Counted from the first letter of the stretch, positions 34,769-44,151 are shown. The stretch is DNA of 64,000 nt from Caballeronia jiangsuensis (GCA_000648925.1 JFHF01000019.1:62001-126000); one strand, 5' to 3'. Numbers and translations are program-made. Notes: a model not told the origin generated them from the sequence alone.

Positions 34769-35607
34769 ACGCACACGACACGTTTCTCGCGCGGCACAGT
34801 TTCATCGAACTGACGGCACGCGAACGCATCCGGGCGTTGCTCGACAAAGGCACGTTCCGCGAGCTGCTCGGTCCGTTCGACCGGATCGAATCCCCGTGGC
34901 TCGCGATGCAGAATATCGTCTGCCAGTCCGACGACGGCGCGGTTATCGCGCGTGGCACGCTCGGCGGCGAGCCCGCGTTGATCGCCGCGATCGAGCCCGC
35001 GTTTCAGGGCGGCAGCATCGGCGAAGTGTCGGGTGCGAAGATCGCCGCCGCGCTCGAACTGGCGTTGGGCGAATTCGAAGCCGGACGCGCGATCCGCCCC
35101 GTCGTGCTGTTCGAAACCGGCGGCGTGCGCTTGCAGGAAGCGAATCTCGGGCTTGCGGCCATCGCGGAAATCCAGGCGGCGATCGTCGCGCTGCGGGTTC
35201 ATGTGCCGGTGGTCGGCGTGATCGGCGGGATGGTCGGCTGCTTCGGCGGCATGTCGCTCGCGGCCGCGCTCTGCACCGAACTCGTAATGACGCGTCAGGC
35301 GCGGCTCGGCATGAACGGGCCGGAAGTGATCGAACAGGAAGCGGGCATCGAAGAACTCGATTCGGGCGACCGGCGTCTGATCTGGTCGATGATCGGCGGC
35401 GAGGAACGCGTCGCGGTCGGGCTTGCGGACACGCTCGTCGAAGACGATACCGATCAGGTCCGCGACGCCGTGCTCGCCGCGTTCAAGCGAGGCGTGCCGA
35501 AGCAGCATCGCACCGAAGACATCGACGGCTTCATCGCGCGGCTCGGTCAAGTGAACCCGGACGCCATCGATCCCGACACACTGCGCACACTCTGGGGCAC
35601 ATCATGA
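34765..35607 (+). CDS. mdcD: Malonate decarboxylase beta subunit
   Basis: Carboxyltransferase-fold subunit that, with MdcE, decarboxylates malonyl-S-ACP to acetyl-S-ACP. 280 residues from ATG 34765. Oxyanion-type glycine-rich loops are seen: GTLGGEPALIAAIEPAFQGGS and GVIGGMVGCFGGMSLAAALC. Starts in the mdcC stop (ATGA) and ends in the mdcE start (ATGA). Confidence 0.94.
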   Translation: MNAHDTFLARHSFIELTARERIRALLDKGTFRELLGPFDRIESPWLAMQNIVCQSDDGAVIARGTLGGEPALIAAIEPAFQGGSIGEVSGAKIAAALELALGEFEAGRAIRPVVLFETGGVRLQEANLGLAAIAEIQAAIVALRVHVPVVGVIGGMVGCFGGMSLAAALCTELVMTRQARLGMNGPEVIEQEAGIEELDSGDRRLIWSMIGGEERVAVGLADTLVEDDTDQVRDAVLAAFKRGVPKQHRTEDIDGFIARLGQVNPDAIDPDTLRTLWGTS

Positions 35608-36419
35608 CCGACGCACTTTCCCGCGGCGAACGCTGGCTCGACGCGCTGACTTCTCCGTCCACGCGAAACGAAAGCGGACCGATCCGCGCCCGCGACGGCC
35701 AGCTCGATGGCGAACGCGTGAGCTTCTTCGCCGTCGTGCCCGATCCGGAAAACCGCTTTCCTCGCGCGACGGATAACGTCGTCGGACTCGAACAAGGCTG
35801 GCTGCTTGCGCGCGCCGTGCGCGAAGCCATCGACGCCGATCGCGATGCCGGCGTGAAGCGTCCGATCGTCGCGGTCGTCGATGTGAAAAGCCAGGCGTAC
35901 GGACGCCGCGAGGAACTGCTCGGCATTCATCTCGCGTGCGCGGCGGCCGCCGATGCCTACGCGAGCGCGCGGCTCGCGGGTCATCCGGTGATCGCGCTGA
36001 TCGTCGGGCCGGCGATGTCGGGCGCGTACCTCGCGCACGGCTATCAGGCGAACCGCATCGTCGCGCTCGACGCACCCGGTACGGCCGTGCACGCGATGGG
36101 CAAGGAAGCGGCCGCGCGCGTCACCCGACGCAGCGTCGAGAGTCTCGACGCGCTCGGCGATACCGTCTTGCCGATGTCGTACAAGATGAGCGCGTACGCG
36201 AAGCTCGGCTTGCTGCACGAACTGATCGAAGGCGTCGATGCCGATGCGCCCTCTTCCGTCGATATCGAGCGCGTGAAAGCATCGCTCGCGGCGGCGGTGA
36301 AGGACGCGCGCAACGGTCCGCGCGACCTGTCGGTGCGTCTCGCTTCCGCCGATGCGAAACGCACGCGGGCGGCGTCGATCGAAGTGCGCAGGCGCATGCG
36401 CGAGCAGTGGAGCGCGTGA
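35604..36419 (+). CDS. mdcE: Malonate decarboxylase gamma subunit
   Basis: Second carboxyltransferase-fold subunit, 271 residues from ATG 35604. Characteristic parts are FFAVVPDPENRFPRATD, VDVKSQAYGRREELLGIHLA and LIVGPAMSGAYLAHGYQANR. Forms the decarboxylase with MdcD. Overlaps mdcD by ATGA and mdcG by one base (TGATG). Confidence 0.94.
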   Translation: MTDALSRGERWLDALTSPSTRNESGPIRARDGQLDGERVSFFAVVPDPENRFPRATDNVVGLEQGWLLARAVREAIDADRDAGVKRPIVAVVDVKSQAYGRREELLGIHLACAAAADAYASARLAGHPVIALIVGPAMSGAYLAHGYQANRIVALDAPGTAVHAMGKEAAARVTRRSVESLDALGDTVLPMSYKMSAYAKLGLLHELIEGVDADAPSSVDIERVKASLAAAVKDARNGPRDLSVRLASADAKRTRAASIEVRRRMREQWSA

Positions 36420-37060
36420 TGAACCGGACGCCGCGTCCGCACGATCTGCTGCGGCTCGCGCCCGGCGCGATGATGTTGGACGAAGCGCCGGATTGGGTCG
36501 CTGCGTCGCTCGTGCGCGCGCCGTTCGTCGTCGTGCGGCGCGCGCCGCGTATCGGCGATGCCATCGCGGTCGGCGTGCGAGGCGCGACGCGCGGCGAACG
36601 CTTCGGCACGTGGATCGAGCCGCGCTGGATCGAAGCGATGCTCACGCCGGAAGATCTGCGCACGCGCGAACCCGATCCCGCGCGCGCCGCGCTGCCCGCA
36701 TTCGCGTTGCTGCGCGCGGTGCCTTCGATCATCGACCGATACCACCTCGACTGGGGTCCGACCGGCAGCGCCGGCTTCGAGCTCGCCAGCAAAATGCCGA
36801 CGATCACGCGCGACAGCGACCTCGATATCGTCGTGCGCGCGCCGGCGCCATTGCCGCGCGCCGACGCATCGTCGCTCTTCGACGCGCTCTCGCGCGCCGC
36901 GCAGACGGCGGCCACGCGCATCGACGTGCAGATCGAAACATCCGACGCGGCGTTCTCCCTCGCCGAATTCGCGCGCGCGAATCAGCATCGGGGCGTGCGC
37001 GTGATGCTGCGGCATGCGGACGGCCCGCGGCTCGTCGGCGATCCGTGGGCGGCGGCATGA
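36419..37060 (+). CDS. mdcG: Phosphoribosyl-dephospho-CoA transferase (holo-ACP synthase)
   Basis: Attaches the prosthetic group made by MdcB onto MdcC; 213 residues from ATG 36419. A nucleotidyltransferase-like motif GPTGSAGFELAS with DSDLDIVVRAP is visible, the latter giving paired catalytic aspartates. Ends in the mdcH start (ATGA). Confidence 0.92.
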   Translation: MNRTPRPHDLLRLAPGAMMLDEAPDWVAASLVRAPFVVVRRAPRIGDAIAVGVRGATRGERFGTWIEPRWIEAMLTPEDLRTREPDPARAALPAFALLRAVPSIIDRYHLDWGPTGSAGFELASKMPTITRDSDLDIVVRAPAPLPRADASSLFDALSRAAQTAATRIDVQIETSDAAFSLAEFARANQHRGVRVMLRHADGPRLVGDPWAAA

Positions 37061-37992
37061 TCGCGTATCTTTTTCCCGGACAAGGCGCGCAGACGCCCGG
37101 CTTTCTGCATCGCCTCGGCGGCGACGCGCCGCATCCGGCGATCGCGCGCACGCTCGCGCAAGCGTCCGCGGTGCTCGGCGAAGACGTGCTCGCGCTCGAT
37201 ACCGCCGATGCCCTCGCGTCGACGGTCGCCGTGCAGGTCGCGCTCGTCGTCGCGGGCGTCGCGGCGGCGCGTGCGCTCGCGGAGGAAGGCATCGAGCCGG
37301 AAGCCGTCGCGGGCCTGTCGGTCGGCGCGTATGGCGCGGCGGTCGTGTGCGGCGCGATCGCTTTCGACGACGCGTTGAAGCTCGTGCGCCTGCGCGCCAG
37401 CTTGATGCAGGACGCCTATCCGCGCGGTTACGGCATGCTCGCGGTGCTCGGTTTGAACGAGCGCGAGATCGTCCGCGCAATCGCCGACAGCGGCGCCGAT
37501 GCCTACATCGGCAATCTGAACGCGCCGCGCCAGATTGTCGTGTCGGGCAGCGATGCCGCGCTCGCGCAGGTCCGCGAGATCGCGCTGGCGCGCGGCGCGC
37601 GCAAGGCCGAACGGCTCTGCGTGAGCGTGCCGTCGCATTGCGTACTCCTCGAAAAAGCCGCCGAAAGTCTGATCGACGCGGCGCGCGATGTGCGCATCGA
37701 CACGCCACGTATCGCGTATGTCGGCAATCGCGGCGCGCGCGTGCTGCGCCGTGCCGATGCCATCCGCGAAGACCTCGCCACCAATCTGCGCTTTCCGGTG
37801 CGCTGGCACGATTCGACCATCGCGCTGTCCGAGCTCGGCGCGAAGATTTTCGTCGAGATGCCGCCGGGACAGACGCTGACCTCCCTTCTCTCCGACGCGC
37901 TGCCCGGCACGCCTGCCTACTCGATGGACGCAGCGCCGATCGGCTCGATTGCCGCACGCGTTCGGATCGCACGAAACCGCGCGAACGATTGA
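37057..37992 (+). CDS. mdcH: Malonyl-CoA:ACP malonyltransferase (epsilon subunit)
   Basis: Primes the carrier protein with malonyl groups from malonyl-CoA; FabD-like acyltransferase of 311 residues. The motifs FPGQGAQTPGFL at the N-terminus and GLSVGAYGA with the nucleophilic serine (near residue 89) are intact; the His is in VSVPSHCVLL. Last gene of the operon. The 169 bases after it contain no gene and only a weak possible terminator (ACGC/GCGT before TTTTT near 38035). Confidence 0.93.
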   Translation: MIAYLFPGQGAQTPGFLHRLGGDAPHPAIARTLAQASAVLGEDVLALDTADALASTVAVQVALVVAGVAAARALAEEGIEPEAVAGLSVGAYGAAVVCGAIAFDDALKLVRLRASLMQDAYPRGYGMLAVLGLNEREIVRAIADSGADAYIGNLNAPRQIVVSGSDAALAQVREIALARGARKAERLCVSVPSHCVLLEKAAESLIDAARDVRIDTPRIAYVGNRGARVLRRADAIREDLATNLRFPVRWHDSTIALSELGAKIFVEMPPGQTLTSLLSDALPGTPAYSMDAAPIGSIAARVRIARNRAND

Positions 37993-38161
37993 TTCGCTTC
38001 CCGTGCGCGACTGATTCACGCTTCGCGCTGGCGTTTTTATCCTTTCTGCCTACAAAATCGGAATTTTCGTGTAGCTTACAAGTCGACTGTCATTAGCATT
38101 GCGCCGGCGTGCGCGCATCTCTGCGCAACGACAACCACAGTGACATTCCAAAGGTAAAACT

Positions 38162-38920
38162 ATGACGATCTTCCGCATGGCGCTTGCGGCATCCGCCGTG
38201 TTCACCCTCGCATCGTGCAGCAGCATGAGCAGCATGGATCCGAACCAACTGTTGCAATCCGGGCAACTGGCGACGCAGGCGCTCTCGCTCAGCGATTCCG
38301 ACGTCCGCACGATCTCCGACAAGTCGTGCGCGCAACTGGACAGCGAGAACAAGATCGCGCCCGCGTCGAGCCAGTACACGCAGCGCCTGAACAAGATTTC
38401 GAAGCAGCTCGGCGACAACATCAACGGCGTGCCCGTCAACTACAAGGTCTACATGACGAAGGACGTCAACGCGTGGGCGATGGCGAATGGTTGCGTGCGC
38501 GTCTACAGCGGTCTCATGGACCTGATGAACGACGACGAAGTGCGCGGCGTCGTCGGGCACGAAATGGGTCACGTAGCGCTCGGCCACACCAAGAAGGCGA
38601 TGCAGGTCGCGTATGCGACATCGGCGGCGCGCTCGGTGGCGGCGTCGGCGGGCGGGGTCGTCGGGAATCTGTCGGCGTCGCAGCTCGGCGATCTGTCGGA
38701 GAAGTTCGTGAACGCGCAGTTCTCGCAATCGCAGGAAAGCGCTGCCGACGACTACTCGTTCGACACGCAAAAGAAGAAGGGATACAACCCGGCGGGACTC
38801 GTGACCGCGTTCCAGAAGCTCGCATCGATCGATGGCGGCAAGTCGAGCATGCTCGATTCGCATCCGTCGTCGCCGGCGCGGGCAAAGCACATTCAGGATC
38901 GGATTGCGTCGGGGAAGTAA
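38162..38920 (+). CDS. M48-family lipoprotein metalloprotease, LoiP/YggG-like
   Basis: 252-residue lipoprotein: lipobox TLASC near residue 19. The zinc site HEMGH (in GVVGHEMGHVALGHTKK) and the third ligand region QESAADDYSFD are present, so an active peptidase is expected, anchored in an envelope membrane. The length and domain match E. coli LoiP (YggG), which cleaves outer-membrane substrates. Monocistronic, after the mdc operon. ATG at 38162 with AAAGGTAAAAC upstream. Confidence 0.88.
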   Translation: MTIFRMALAASAVFTLASCSSMSSMDPNQLLQSGQLATQALSLSDSDVRTISDKSCAQLDSENKIAPASSQYTQRLNKISKQLGDNINGVPVNYKVYMTKDVNAWAMANGCVRVYSGLMDLMNDDEVRGVVGHEMGHVALGHTKKAMQVAYATSAARSVAASAGGVVGNLSASQLGDLSEKFVNAQFSQSQESAADDYSFDTQKKKGYNPAGLVTAFQKLASIDGGKSSMLDSHPSSPARAKHIQDRIASGK

Positions 38921-38975
38921 CGCGTAGTTGAGCGCAACGCGCGCGCGGTGACGCGCGCGCGTTGGCAGAGAACAA

Positions 38976-39527
38976 TCAGAAGAAGTAGTAGCGCACGCCC
39001 ACGGTCAGGCTATCGTTGCGGCGATGACCGCCCTGGTAGCTCGACTTGTCGCCGGTATATTCGGCTGCCACGCTCCAGTTTTTCTCGAGCTTGTATTCGA
39101 CGCCGGCGCCGTAATGCAGACGCGTATCGGGCCACGTGCCCGTAAAGCCGATGCGGGCATACGGCAGGATGTTTCCGTTGACTGGCATGCCGAACTTCAG
39201 GTCGATGCCGCCGTCTTTCCCGGTCGTCGAGCCGTCGTGAAAATCCATGAATCCTTCGAAGCCGATCACGAAACGGCCGACGTCGTAATTCACGCCCGCC
39301 ACGAGGCCGGGGAAGTACGTCGTCTGCGAGGACGTCGGATTCGGGCCCGTGACGTCCGACCGGTCGACACCGAACTTCGCGCCGACATAAGGACCGGCGA
39401 ACTGGCTATGCGGACCTTGTACGCCCATCAGCTTGAGAAGAGTCGGATCGAGCGCTTCCGAATGCGCCTGTGCCGCGCAAAGCAGCGACAAGAGCGCTGG
39501 AGCGATGAGCTTTCTGATAACTGCCAT
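38976..39527 (-). CDS. Small outer-membrane beta-barrel protein (OmpA/porin-like)
   Basis: 183 residues from ATG 39527 (MAVIRKLIAPAL); signal peptide ends near AQAHSEALD. Repeated short amphipathic strands (PYVGAKFGVD, FVIGFEGFMDFHDGS, LHYGAGVEYKLEKNWSVAAE) and a C-terminal aromatic residue (RYYFF) indicate an eight-stranded barrel of the OmpA-like/PagP-size class. Resembles surface-antigen type 'outer membrane beta-barrel' proteins. Function unknown. Confidence 0.78.
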   Translation of the reverse strand: MAVIRKLIAPALLSLLCAAQAHSEALDPTLLKLMGVQGPHSQFAGPYVGAKFGVDRSDVTGPNPTSSQTTYFPGLVAGVNYDVGRFVIGFEGFMDFHDGSTTGKDGGIDLKFGMPVNGNILPYARIGFTGTWPDTRLHYGAGVEYKLEKNWSVAAEYTGDKSSYQGGHRRNDSLTVGVRYYFF

Positions 39528-39830
39528 GACTGAACTGCCAACCTTGAAAAAGGTATTGCCTGATGGCGTCGGCGCATTCGGGCAACACCGTAATCGGGAC
39601 AACGAACGCACGCGTTGCGTTGCACTCTTGCTTGCCCGGCGGCAAGCAACCCGCGAGGTCAGTTAGCTAAGGTCAGCATAGAAAGCGGAAATGTCCTAAA
39701 GCGAGGCGGCTTCTCGTCGCGTGAACTTCGCGCAGGATAACGAACCAATGCATAAGCACGAAAGCCGATTGCCGCGCAAAAAGAAAAAGCCCCGCAAGTT
39801 TTTACGCTTGCGGGGCCCTTCTACGACAAC
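39528..39830 (-). other. Leader of the barrel gene and tRNA-Ser terminator
   Basis: 303 bases. From the barrel gene outwards: a perfect 9-bp inverted repeat with a 4-base loop (39628-39636 with 39641-39649), about 100 bases upstream of the ATG and without T-run, and the tRNA-Ser terminator at 39782-39816. No gene seen. Confidence 0.6.
39782..39816 (-). terminator. Terminator after tRNA-Ser
   Basis: GCCCCGCAAG / CTTGCGGGGC stem followed by TTTTTCTTTTTG on the minus strand. Confidence 0.85.
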
Positions 39831-39923
39831 TGGCGGAGACGGAGGGATTCGAACCCTCGATCCAGTTTTTAGCCAGATGCTCCCTTAGCAGGGGAGTGCC
39901 TTCGACCTCTCGGCCACGTCTCC
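39831..39923 (-). tRNA. tRNA-Ser (GCT)
   Basis: 93-base gene with 7-bp acceptor stem GGAGACG/CGTCTCC, encoded CCA, long variable arm and TTCGAATC T-loop. Anticodon stem CTCCC/GGGAG closes loop CTGCTAA; anticodon GCT reads AGC/AGU. It lies downstream of lysC on the same strand with its own promoter and terminator. Confidence 0.95.
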
Positions 39924-39966
39924 CAAACTTTTCGTCGCACCGGGAGTGCAGTGCAACGAGATCGAG

Positions 39967-39995
39967 ATAATAACGTGTTCGCAGGCGCGGGTCAA
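39967..39995 (-). promoter_or_regulatory. Promoter of tRNA-Ser
   Basis: Minus-strand -35 TTGACC (39990-39995), 17-base spacer, -10 TATTAT (39967-39972). Predicted start near 39960, about 37 bases before the tRNA. Confidence 0.8.
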
Positions 39996-40085
39996 ACTGG
40001 CGTGATTATTTTTTTCAAAACGATCAATACCGAAAGGCCCTGCTCCGCAAACCGCAACGGCGCGGAGGATTCAAACCCGCGCTAT

Positions 40086-41336
40086 TTACGCGCGGTCGAG
40101 CTCGAACGCCTTGTGCAGCGCGCGCACGGCGAGTTCGGTGTACTTCTCGTCGATCAGCACCGAAATCTTGATTTCCGACGTGGAGATCATCTGGATGTTG
40201 ATGCCCTCTTCCGACAGCGTGCGGAACATCGTGCTCGCGATGCCCACGTGCGAGCGCATGCCGACACCCACCACCGACACCTTCGACACCTTCGGGTCGC
40301 CCAGCACGGTTTCCGCCTGGACGTGGCCCTTCACCTGGTTGTTCAGGATTTCGAGCGCGCGGTGATAATCGCCGCGGCCGACCGTGAACGTGAAGTCGGT
40401 CTTGCCGTTCACGCTCTGGTTCTGAATGATCATGTCGATGTCGATGTTCGCATCGGCGACCGGCCCGAGAATCTGATATGCGACGCCCGGCTTGTCGGGC
40501 ACGCCCATGACCGCGATGCGCGCTTCGTCGCGCTGGAACGCGATGCCAGAAATCACTGCTTTTTCCATGTTCTCGTCTTCTTCAAAAGTAATCAGGGTGC
40601 CGGAGTGCATTTCGGCTTCGAGCGGCATCAGCGGATCGGTCAGGCTGGAGAGCACGCGCGTCTTCACCTGATACTTGCCGGCGAATTCCACCGAGCGGAT
40701 CTGCAGCACCTTCGAGCCCAAGCTCGCCATTTCCAGCATTTCCTCGAAGGTCACGCGGTCGAGCCGGCGCGCTTCTTCGACGACGCGCGGGTCGGTCGTG
40801 TAGACGCCGTCGACGTCGGTGTAGATCAGGCACTCGTCCGCCTTCATGGCCGCCGCAATGGCAACCGCCGACGTGTCCGAGCCGCCGCGGCCGAGCGTCG
40901 CGATATGACCTTCCGGATCGACGCCCTGGAAGCCCGTGATGACCACGACCTTGCCCGCGTCGAGATCCTTCAGCACGCGCTCGCCGTCGATCTCGCTGAT
41001 GCGTGCCTTCGTGAACGCGCTGTCCGTCTTGATCGGCACTTGCCAGCCGGCATAGCTCACGGCGTCGAGGCCTTCGGCGTGCAGCGCGATGGCGAGAAGC
41101 CCCACGCTCACCTGCTCGCCGGTGGAGGCAATCATGTCGAGTTCGCGCGGGTCCGGGTCGGCTTTGATGTCGCGTGCGAGGCCGAGCAGGCGATTGGTTT
41201 CGCCGGACATCGCCGAGGGCACGACGACCATCTTGTGGCCTGCCTTGTGCCATTTGGCGACGCGCTTGGCGACGTTCTTGATGCGCTCGACCGAGCCCAT
41301 CGAAGTGCCGCCGTATTTGTGTACGATGAGTGCCAT
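40086..41336 (-). CDS. lysC: Aspartate kinase
   Basis: First step of the aspartate pathway (lysine, threonine, methionine, diaminopimelate); 416 residues, the size of an alpha/beta-type aspartokinase. N-terminal kinase domain starts VHKYGGTSMGS; GFQGVDPEGHIATLGRGGSD is the phosphate/aspartate region; the C-terminal ~150 residues hold two ACT domains (AVMGVPDKPGVAYQILGPVA and VSVVGVGMRSHVGIASTMF) for feedback control. ATG at 41336. An internal start for the beta subunit, known in other bacteria, is not resolved here. Confidence 0.95.
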   Translation of the reverse strand: MALIVHKYGGTSMGSVERIKNVAKRVAKWHKAGHKMVVVPSAMSGETNRLLGLARDIKADPDPRELDMIASTGEQVSVGLLAIALHAEGLDAVSYAGWQVPIKTDSAFTKARISEIDGERVLKDLDAGKVVVITGFQGVDPEGHIATLGRGGSDTSAVAIAAAMKADECLIYTDVDGVYTTDPRVVEEARRLDRVTFEEMLEMASLGSKVLQIRSVEFAGKYQVKTRVLSSLTDPLMPLEAEMHSGTLITFEEDENMEKAVISGIAFQRDEARIAVMGVPDKPGVAYQILGPVADANIDIDMIIQNQSVNGKTDFTFTVGRGDYHRALEILNNQVKGHVQAETVLGDPKVSKVSVVGVGMRSHVGIASTMFRTLSEEGINIQMISTSEIKISVLIDEKYTELAVRALHKAFELDRA

Positions 41337-41660
41337 TGTCGTTTTGAACTGGAGGGAAAACCGCGCTTCACGCGCGTTGGCGCGAGAGCGTTTGAGACTC
41401 GCGCTCGATTTGCTTCAGGGGATGTCGAAGCCTACGAACAGCGGGCGCTGCCGCACGCCCGTCGCGCGCTCGCACGAATGTTGTACGCGGCGCACGGATG
41501 CGTCGATGCGGGCGAAATCGAGTCTTTTGAACGGAGATGCCGCGCAAAAACGCGCTTGGGCGAAACGAGTTACCGTACCCGATCGAGGCTGAAATTACAA
41601 GATGGAGCGCCGGTGACGACGATTTTACCGGCTTCGGCGCAACGGCTACCCAAAAGCACC
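41337..41660 (-). other. tilS-lysC intergenic region (lysC leader)
   Basis: 324 bases without a gene. Contains a possible lysC promoter (41572-41600) and a 7-bp GCGCGAG/CTCGCGC hairpin near 41380-41405. I looked for a lysine riboswitch and do not see one. Confidence 0.5.
41572..41600 (-). promoter_or_regulatory. Weak candidate promoter of lysC
   Basis: Minus-strand TTGTAA (41595-41600) and TACGGT (41572-41577), spacing 17; the -10 matches poorly. Confidence 0.3.
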
Positions 41661-43088
41661 CTACGCCAGCAGCAAATCCGGCCGCCACGAAATGCGGCGC
41701 AGCGACCCGAGCGCCGCGCTCGGCGCCGCGTCGCGATTCACGCCCACATGCGGCACGAACAGCAACGCCTCGCCGACGAAAAGCAGCGGCACATCGCGCT
41801 TCCAGGCGGGCACGCCGCGCTCCTGAAACAGGTTCTTGAGCGTGCGGCTCGGCGCTTCGGGCGCGACACGCATACGCTCGCCGCCGGCACGCGAGCGGGC
41901 GACGAGCGGCGCAGCGCGCAGCACGCCCTCGCCGACGACGTCATCAGCGGGTTCATCGACGGGCTCGAACACGAACGAGCCGCGCCACTGCGGCAGACGC
42001 CATACCTCTTCGCCCTGCCATTGCAGTTCCTGCGCGGCCTTGAACGCGGGCGCGCCTTCGTCTAGATCGGGCGCATCGCCGCTGTCGCCCGGCTCCCAGA
42101 ACAGCACGTTGCGATAAACGCGCAGGCTATGCCCGGCATGATCGACGCGCAGCGCATGGCCATCGCGCGCGGCGGCCGCATCGCGCAACTGGCGCAGCAT
42201 GTCGGCGATACGCGCCGTCGATGCCGCCAGCAAGCCGCGCGAGCGCATCCAGAAACGCATGAGGTTGATCGCGCGATCGTCGTCGAGGGCGAGGAACGCG
42301 TCGAGCATCAACGCGCCCTCTTCGCCCGCGCTCTGCACGTGCGCCAGATCGATGCGCGCGAGCTGATCCAGAAGCCGCTGCGCCGACGCCGCATGCGATG
42401 CCGTGCGCGCGAGCGCGTCGCGAAAACCGGGGAAATGCACCGCGAGCACGGGCAGCACGTCATGCCGCAGCGCGTTGCGCGAATAGCGCGTGTCGGCGTT
42501 GGACTCGTCGTCGATCCAGCTCAGATCATGTTCGTGCGCGTATTGCTCGAGCTGCGCGCGCAGCAATCGCAGCAGCGGACGCAGACGCGGCACCGCGCCG
42601 TCCGCGCGCTGCGGCGCCATTGCCGCGAGGCCCGCGACGCCCGCGCCGCGCAGCAGTTGCAGCAGCACGGTCTCGGCCTGATCGTCGGCGTGATGCGCAA
42701 TCAGCAGTGCGTTCGGGCCGTGCTCGTCGCAGAGGTCGTCGAGCGCGCGATAACGCGCGTCGCGCGCCGCCGCTTCGAGGCTCTCGCCGCCCGCGCGCGC
42801 GACATCGACATGACGCGCGGCATAACGCACGTCGAGCGATGCCGCCAAGCTTTCGCAATGCGCGGCCCACGCGTTCGCGTTGGGGCTCAGCCCGTGATGA
42901 ATGTGGAACGCGACGACCCGCCGCGCGCCGAAGCAGCGCACGGCCGCATCGAGCAGCACGGTGGAGTCGAGTCCGCCGCTCAGTGCGACCGCGAGAAATG
43001 CATCGGAGGAAAGATCCGCATCCGAAACCGTCGCGCGCACCGCCTCGAAGACGAGGCGGCCGGCTGGAGTTTCGTTATCGGAAGTCAC
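41661..43088 (-). CDS. tilS: tRNA(Ile)-lysidine synthase
   Basis: Modifies C34 of tRNA-Ile(CAU) to lysidine so that it reads AUA; essential in bacteria. 475 residues with the PP-loop motif VALSGGLDSTVLLDA near residue 34 and the conserved HHADDQAETVLLQLLRGAG. The C-terminal TilS domains follow. The start is GTG at 43088 (VTSDNETPAG). 37 bases after accA on the same strand, so probably co-transcribed with it. Confidence 0.94.
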   Translation of the reverse strand: MTSDNETPAGRLVFEAVRATVSDADLSSDAFLAVALSGGLDSTVLLDAAVRCFGARRVVAFHIHHGLSPNANAWAAHCESLAASLDVRYAARHVDVARAGGESLEAAARDARYRALDDLCDEHGPNALLIAHHADDQAETVLLQLLRGAGVAGLAAMAPQRADGAVPRLRPLLRLLRAQLEQYAHEHDLSWIDDESNADTRYSRNALRHDVLPVLAVHFPGFRDALARTASHAASAQRLLDQLARIDLAHVQSAGEEGALMLDAFLALDDDRAINLMRFWMRSRGLLAASTARIADMLRQLRDAAAARDGHALRVDHAGHSLRVYRNVLFWEPGDSGDAPDLDEGAPAFKAAQELQWQGEEVWRLPQWRGSFVFEPVDEPADDVVGEGVLRAAPLVARSRAGGERMRVAPEAPSRTLKNLFQERGVPAWKRDVPLLFVGEALLFVPHVGVNRDAAPSAALGSLRRISWRPDLLLA

Positions 43089-43125
43089 GAGAGTTCGTGA
43101 AAGATGAATGCCGAAGTTGGCGGGC

Positions 43126-44097
43126 TTACGCGCCCGGCAGCGATTCCTTGTACTTGCCGTACGCCATCAGCTTCTCGAAGCGGCGTTCGCGCAAGTCGTT
43201 GACGCTCATGCCCTGGAACTGACGCAGCGAATCGGCGAGCGCGCGGCGCAGGAGCGCGGCCATGCCCTTCGCATCGCGATGCGCGCCGCCGAGCGGCTCG
43301 TTCACGATCTTGTCGATGAGACCGAGCGCCTTCAACCGATGCGCCGTGAGGCCGAGCGCTTCGGCCGCTTCCGGCGCCTTCGCCGCGCTCTTCCACAGAA
43401 TGGACGCGCAGCCTTCGGGCGAGATCACCGAGTAAGTGGAGAACTGCAGCATCATCACGGTGTCGGCCACGGCGATCGCGAGCGCGCCGCCCGAGCCGCC
43501 TTCGCCGATGATCGTCGTGATGATCGGCGTCTTGAGCTCGGCCATCACATACAGATTGCGTCCGATGGCTTCGGACTGTCCGCGCTCTTCCGCGCCGATG
43601 CCCGGATACGCGCCCGGCGTATCGACGAACGTGAAGATCGGCAGGCTGAACTTCTCGGCCGTGCGCATCAGACGCTCGGCCTTGCGATAACCCTCGGGGC
43701 GCGGCATGCCGAAGTTGCGCAGCGCGCGTTCCTTCGTGTCGCGGCCCTTCTGATGACCGATGATCATGCACGGCTGACCGTTGAAGCGCGCGAAGCCGCC
43801 GACGATCGCGAGGTCGTCCGCATAGGCGCGATCGCCATGCAGTTCGTGGAAATCGGTGAAAAGCTCGCTCACATAGTCGAGCGTGTACGGGCGCTGCGGG
43901 TGACGCGCGATTTGCGAAACCTGCCACGGCGACAGGTTCGCGTAGAGATCCTTCGTGAGCTGCTGGCTCTTTTTCGACAGCCGCTCGATTTCTTCCGAAA
44001 TATCGACAGCGGAATCGTCCTGAACGAAGCGGAGTTCTTCGATCTTCGCTTCGAGTTCAGCGATCGGCTGCTCGAAATCCAGAAACGTGGTCTTCAT
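43126..44097 (-). CDS. accA: Acetyl-CoA carboxylase carboxyltransferase alpha subunit
   Basis: With AccD transfers the carboxyl group from biotin to acetyl-CoA, giving malonyl-CoA. 323 residues, family length. N-terminal coiled region (LDFEQPIAELEAKIEELRF) and crotonase-like core with GFARFNGQPCMIIGHQKGRD and TIIGEGGSGGALAIAVAD. ATG at 44097. Its likely -10 TATAAT lies inside the terminator hairpin of the upstream gene. Confidence 0.96.
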   Translation of the reverse strand: MKTTFLDFEQPIAELEAKIEELRFVQDDSAVDISEEIERLSKKSQQLTKDLYANLSPWQVSQIARHPQRPYTLDYVSELFTDFHELHGDRAYADDLAIVGGFARFNGQPCMIIGHQKGRDTKERALRNFGMPRPEGYRKAERLMRTAEKFSLPIFTFVDTPGAYPGIGAEERGQSEAIGRNLYVMAELKTPIITTIIGEGGSGGALAIAVADTVMMLQFSTYSVISPEGCASILWKSAAKAPEAAEALGLTAHRLKALGLIDKIVNEPLGGAHRDAKGMAALLRRALADSLRQFQGMSVNDLRERRFEKLMAYGKYKESLPGA

Positions 44098-44151
44098 ATG
44101 TTCGAGTCCTAGAACAGCGGGCAGCGCGTATTCTAACCGCGTCCGTCCCTC

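Noticed and set aside
41337..41660. Possible lysine riboswitch before lysC
   Set aside because: No conserved multi-helix pattern seen; only a short GC hairpin and a weak promoter.
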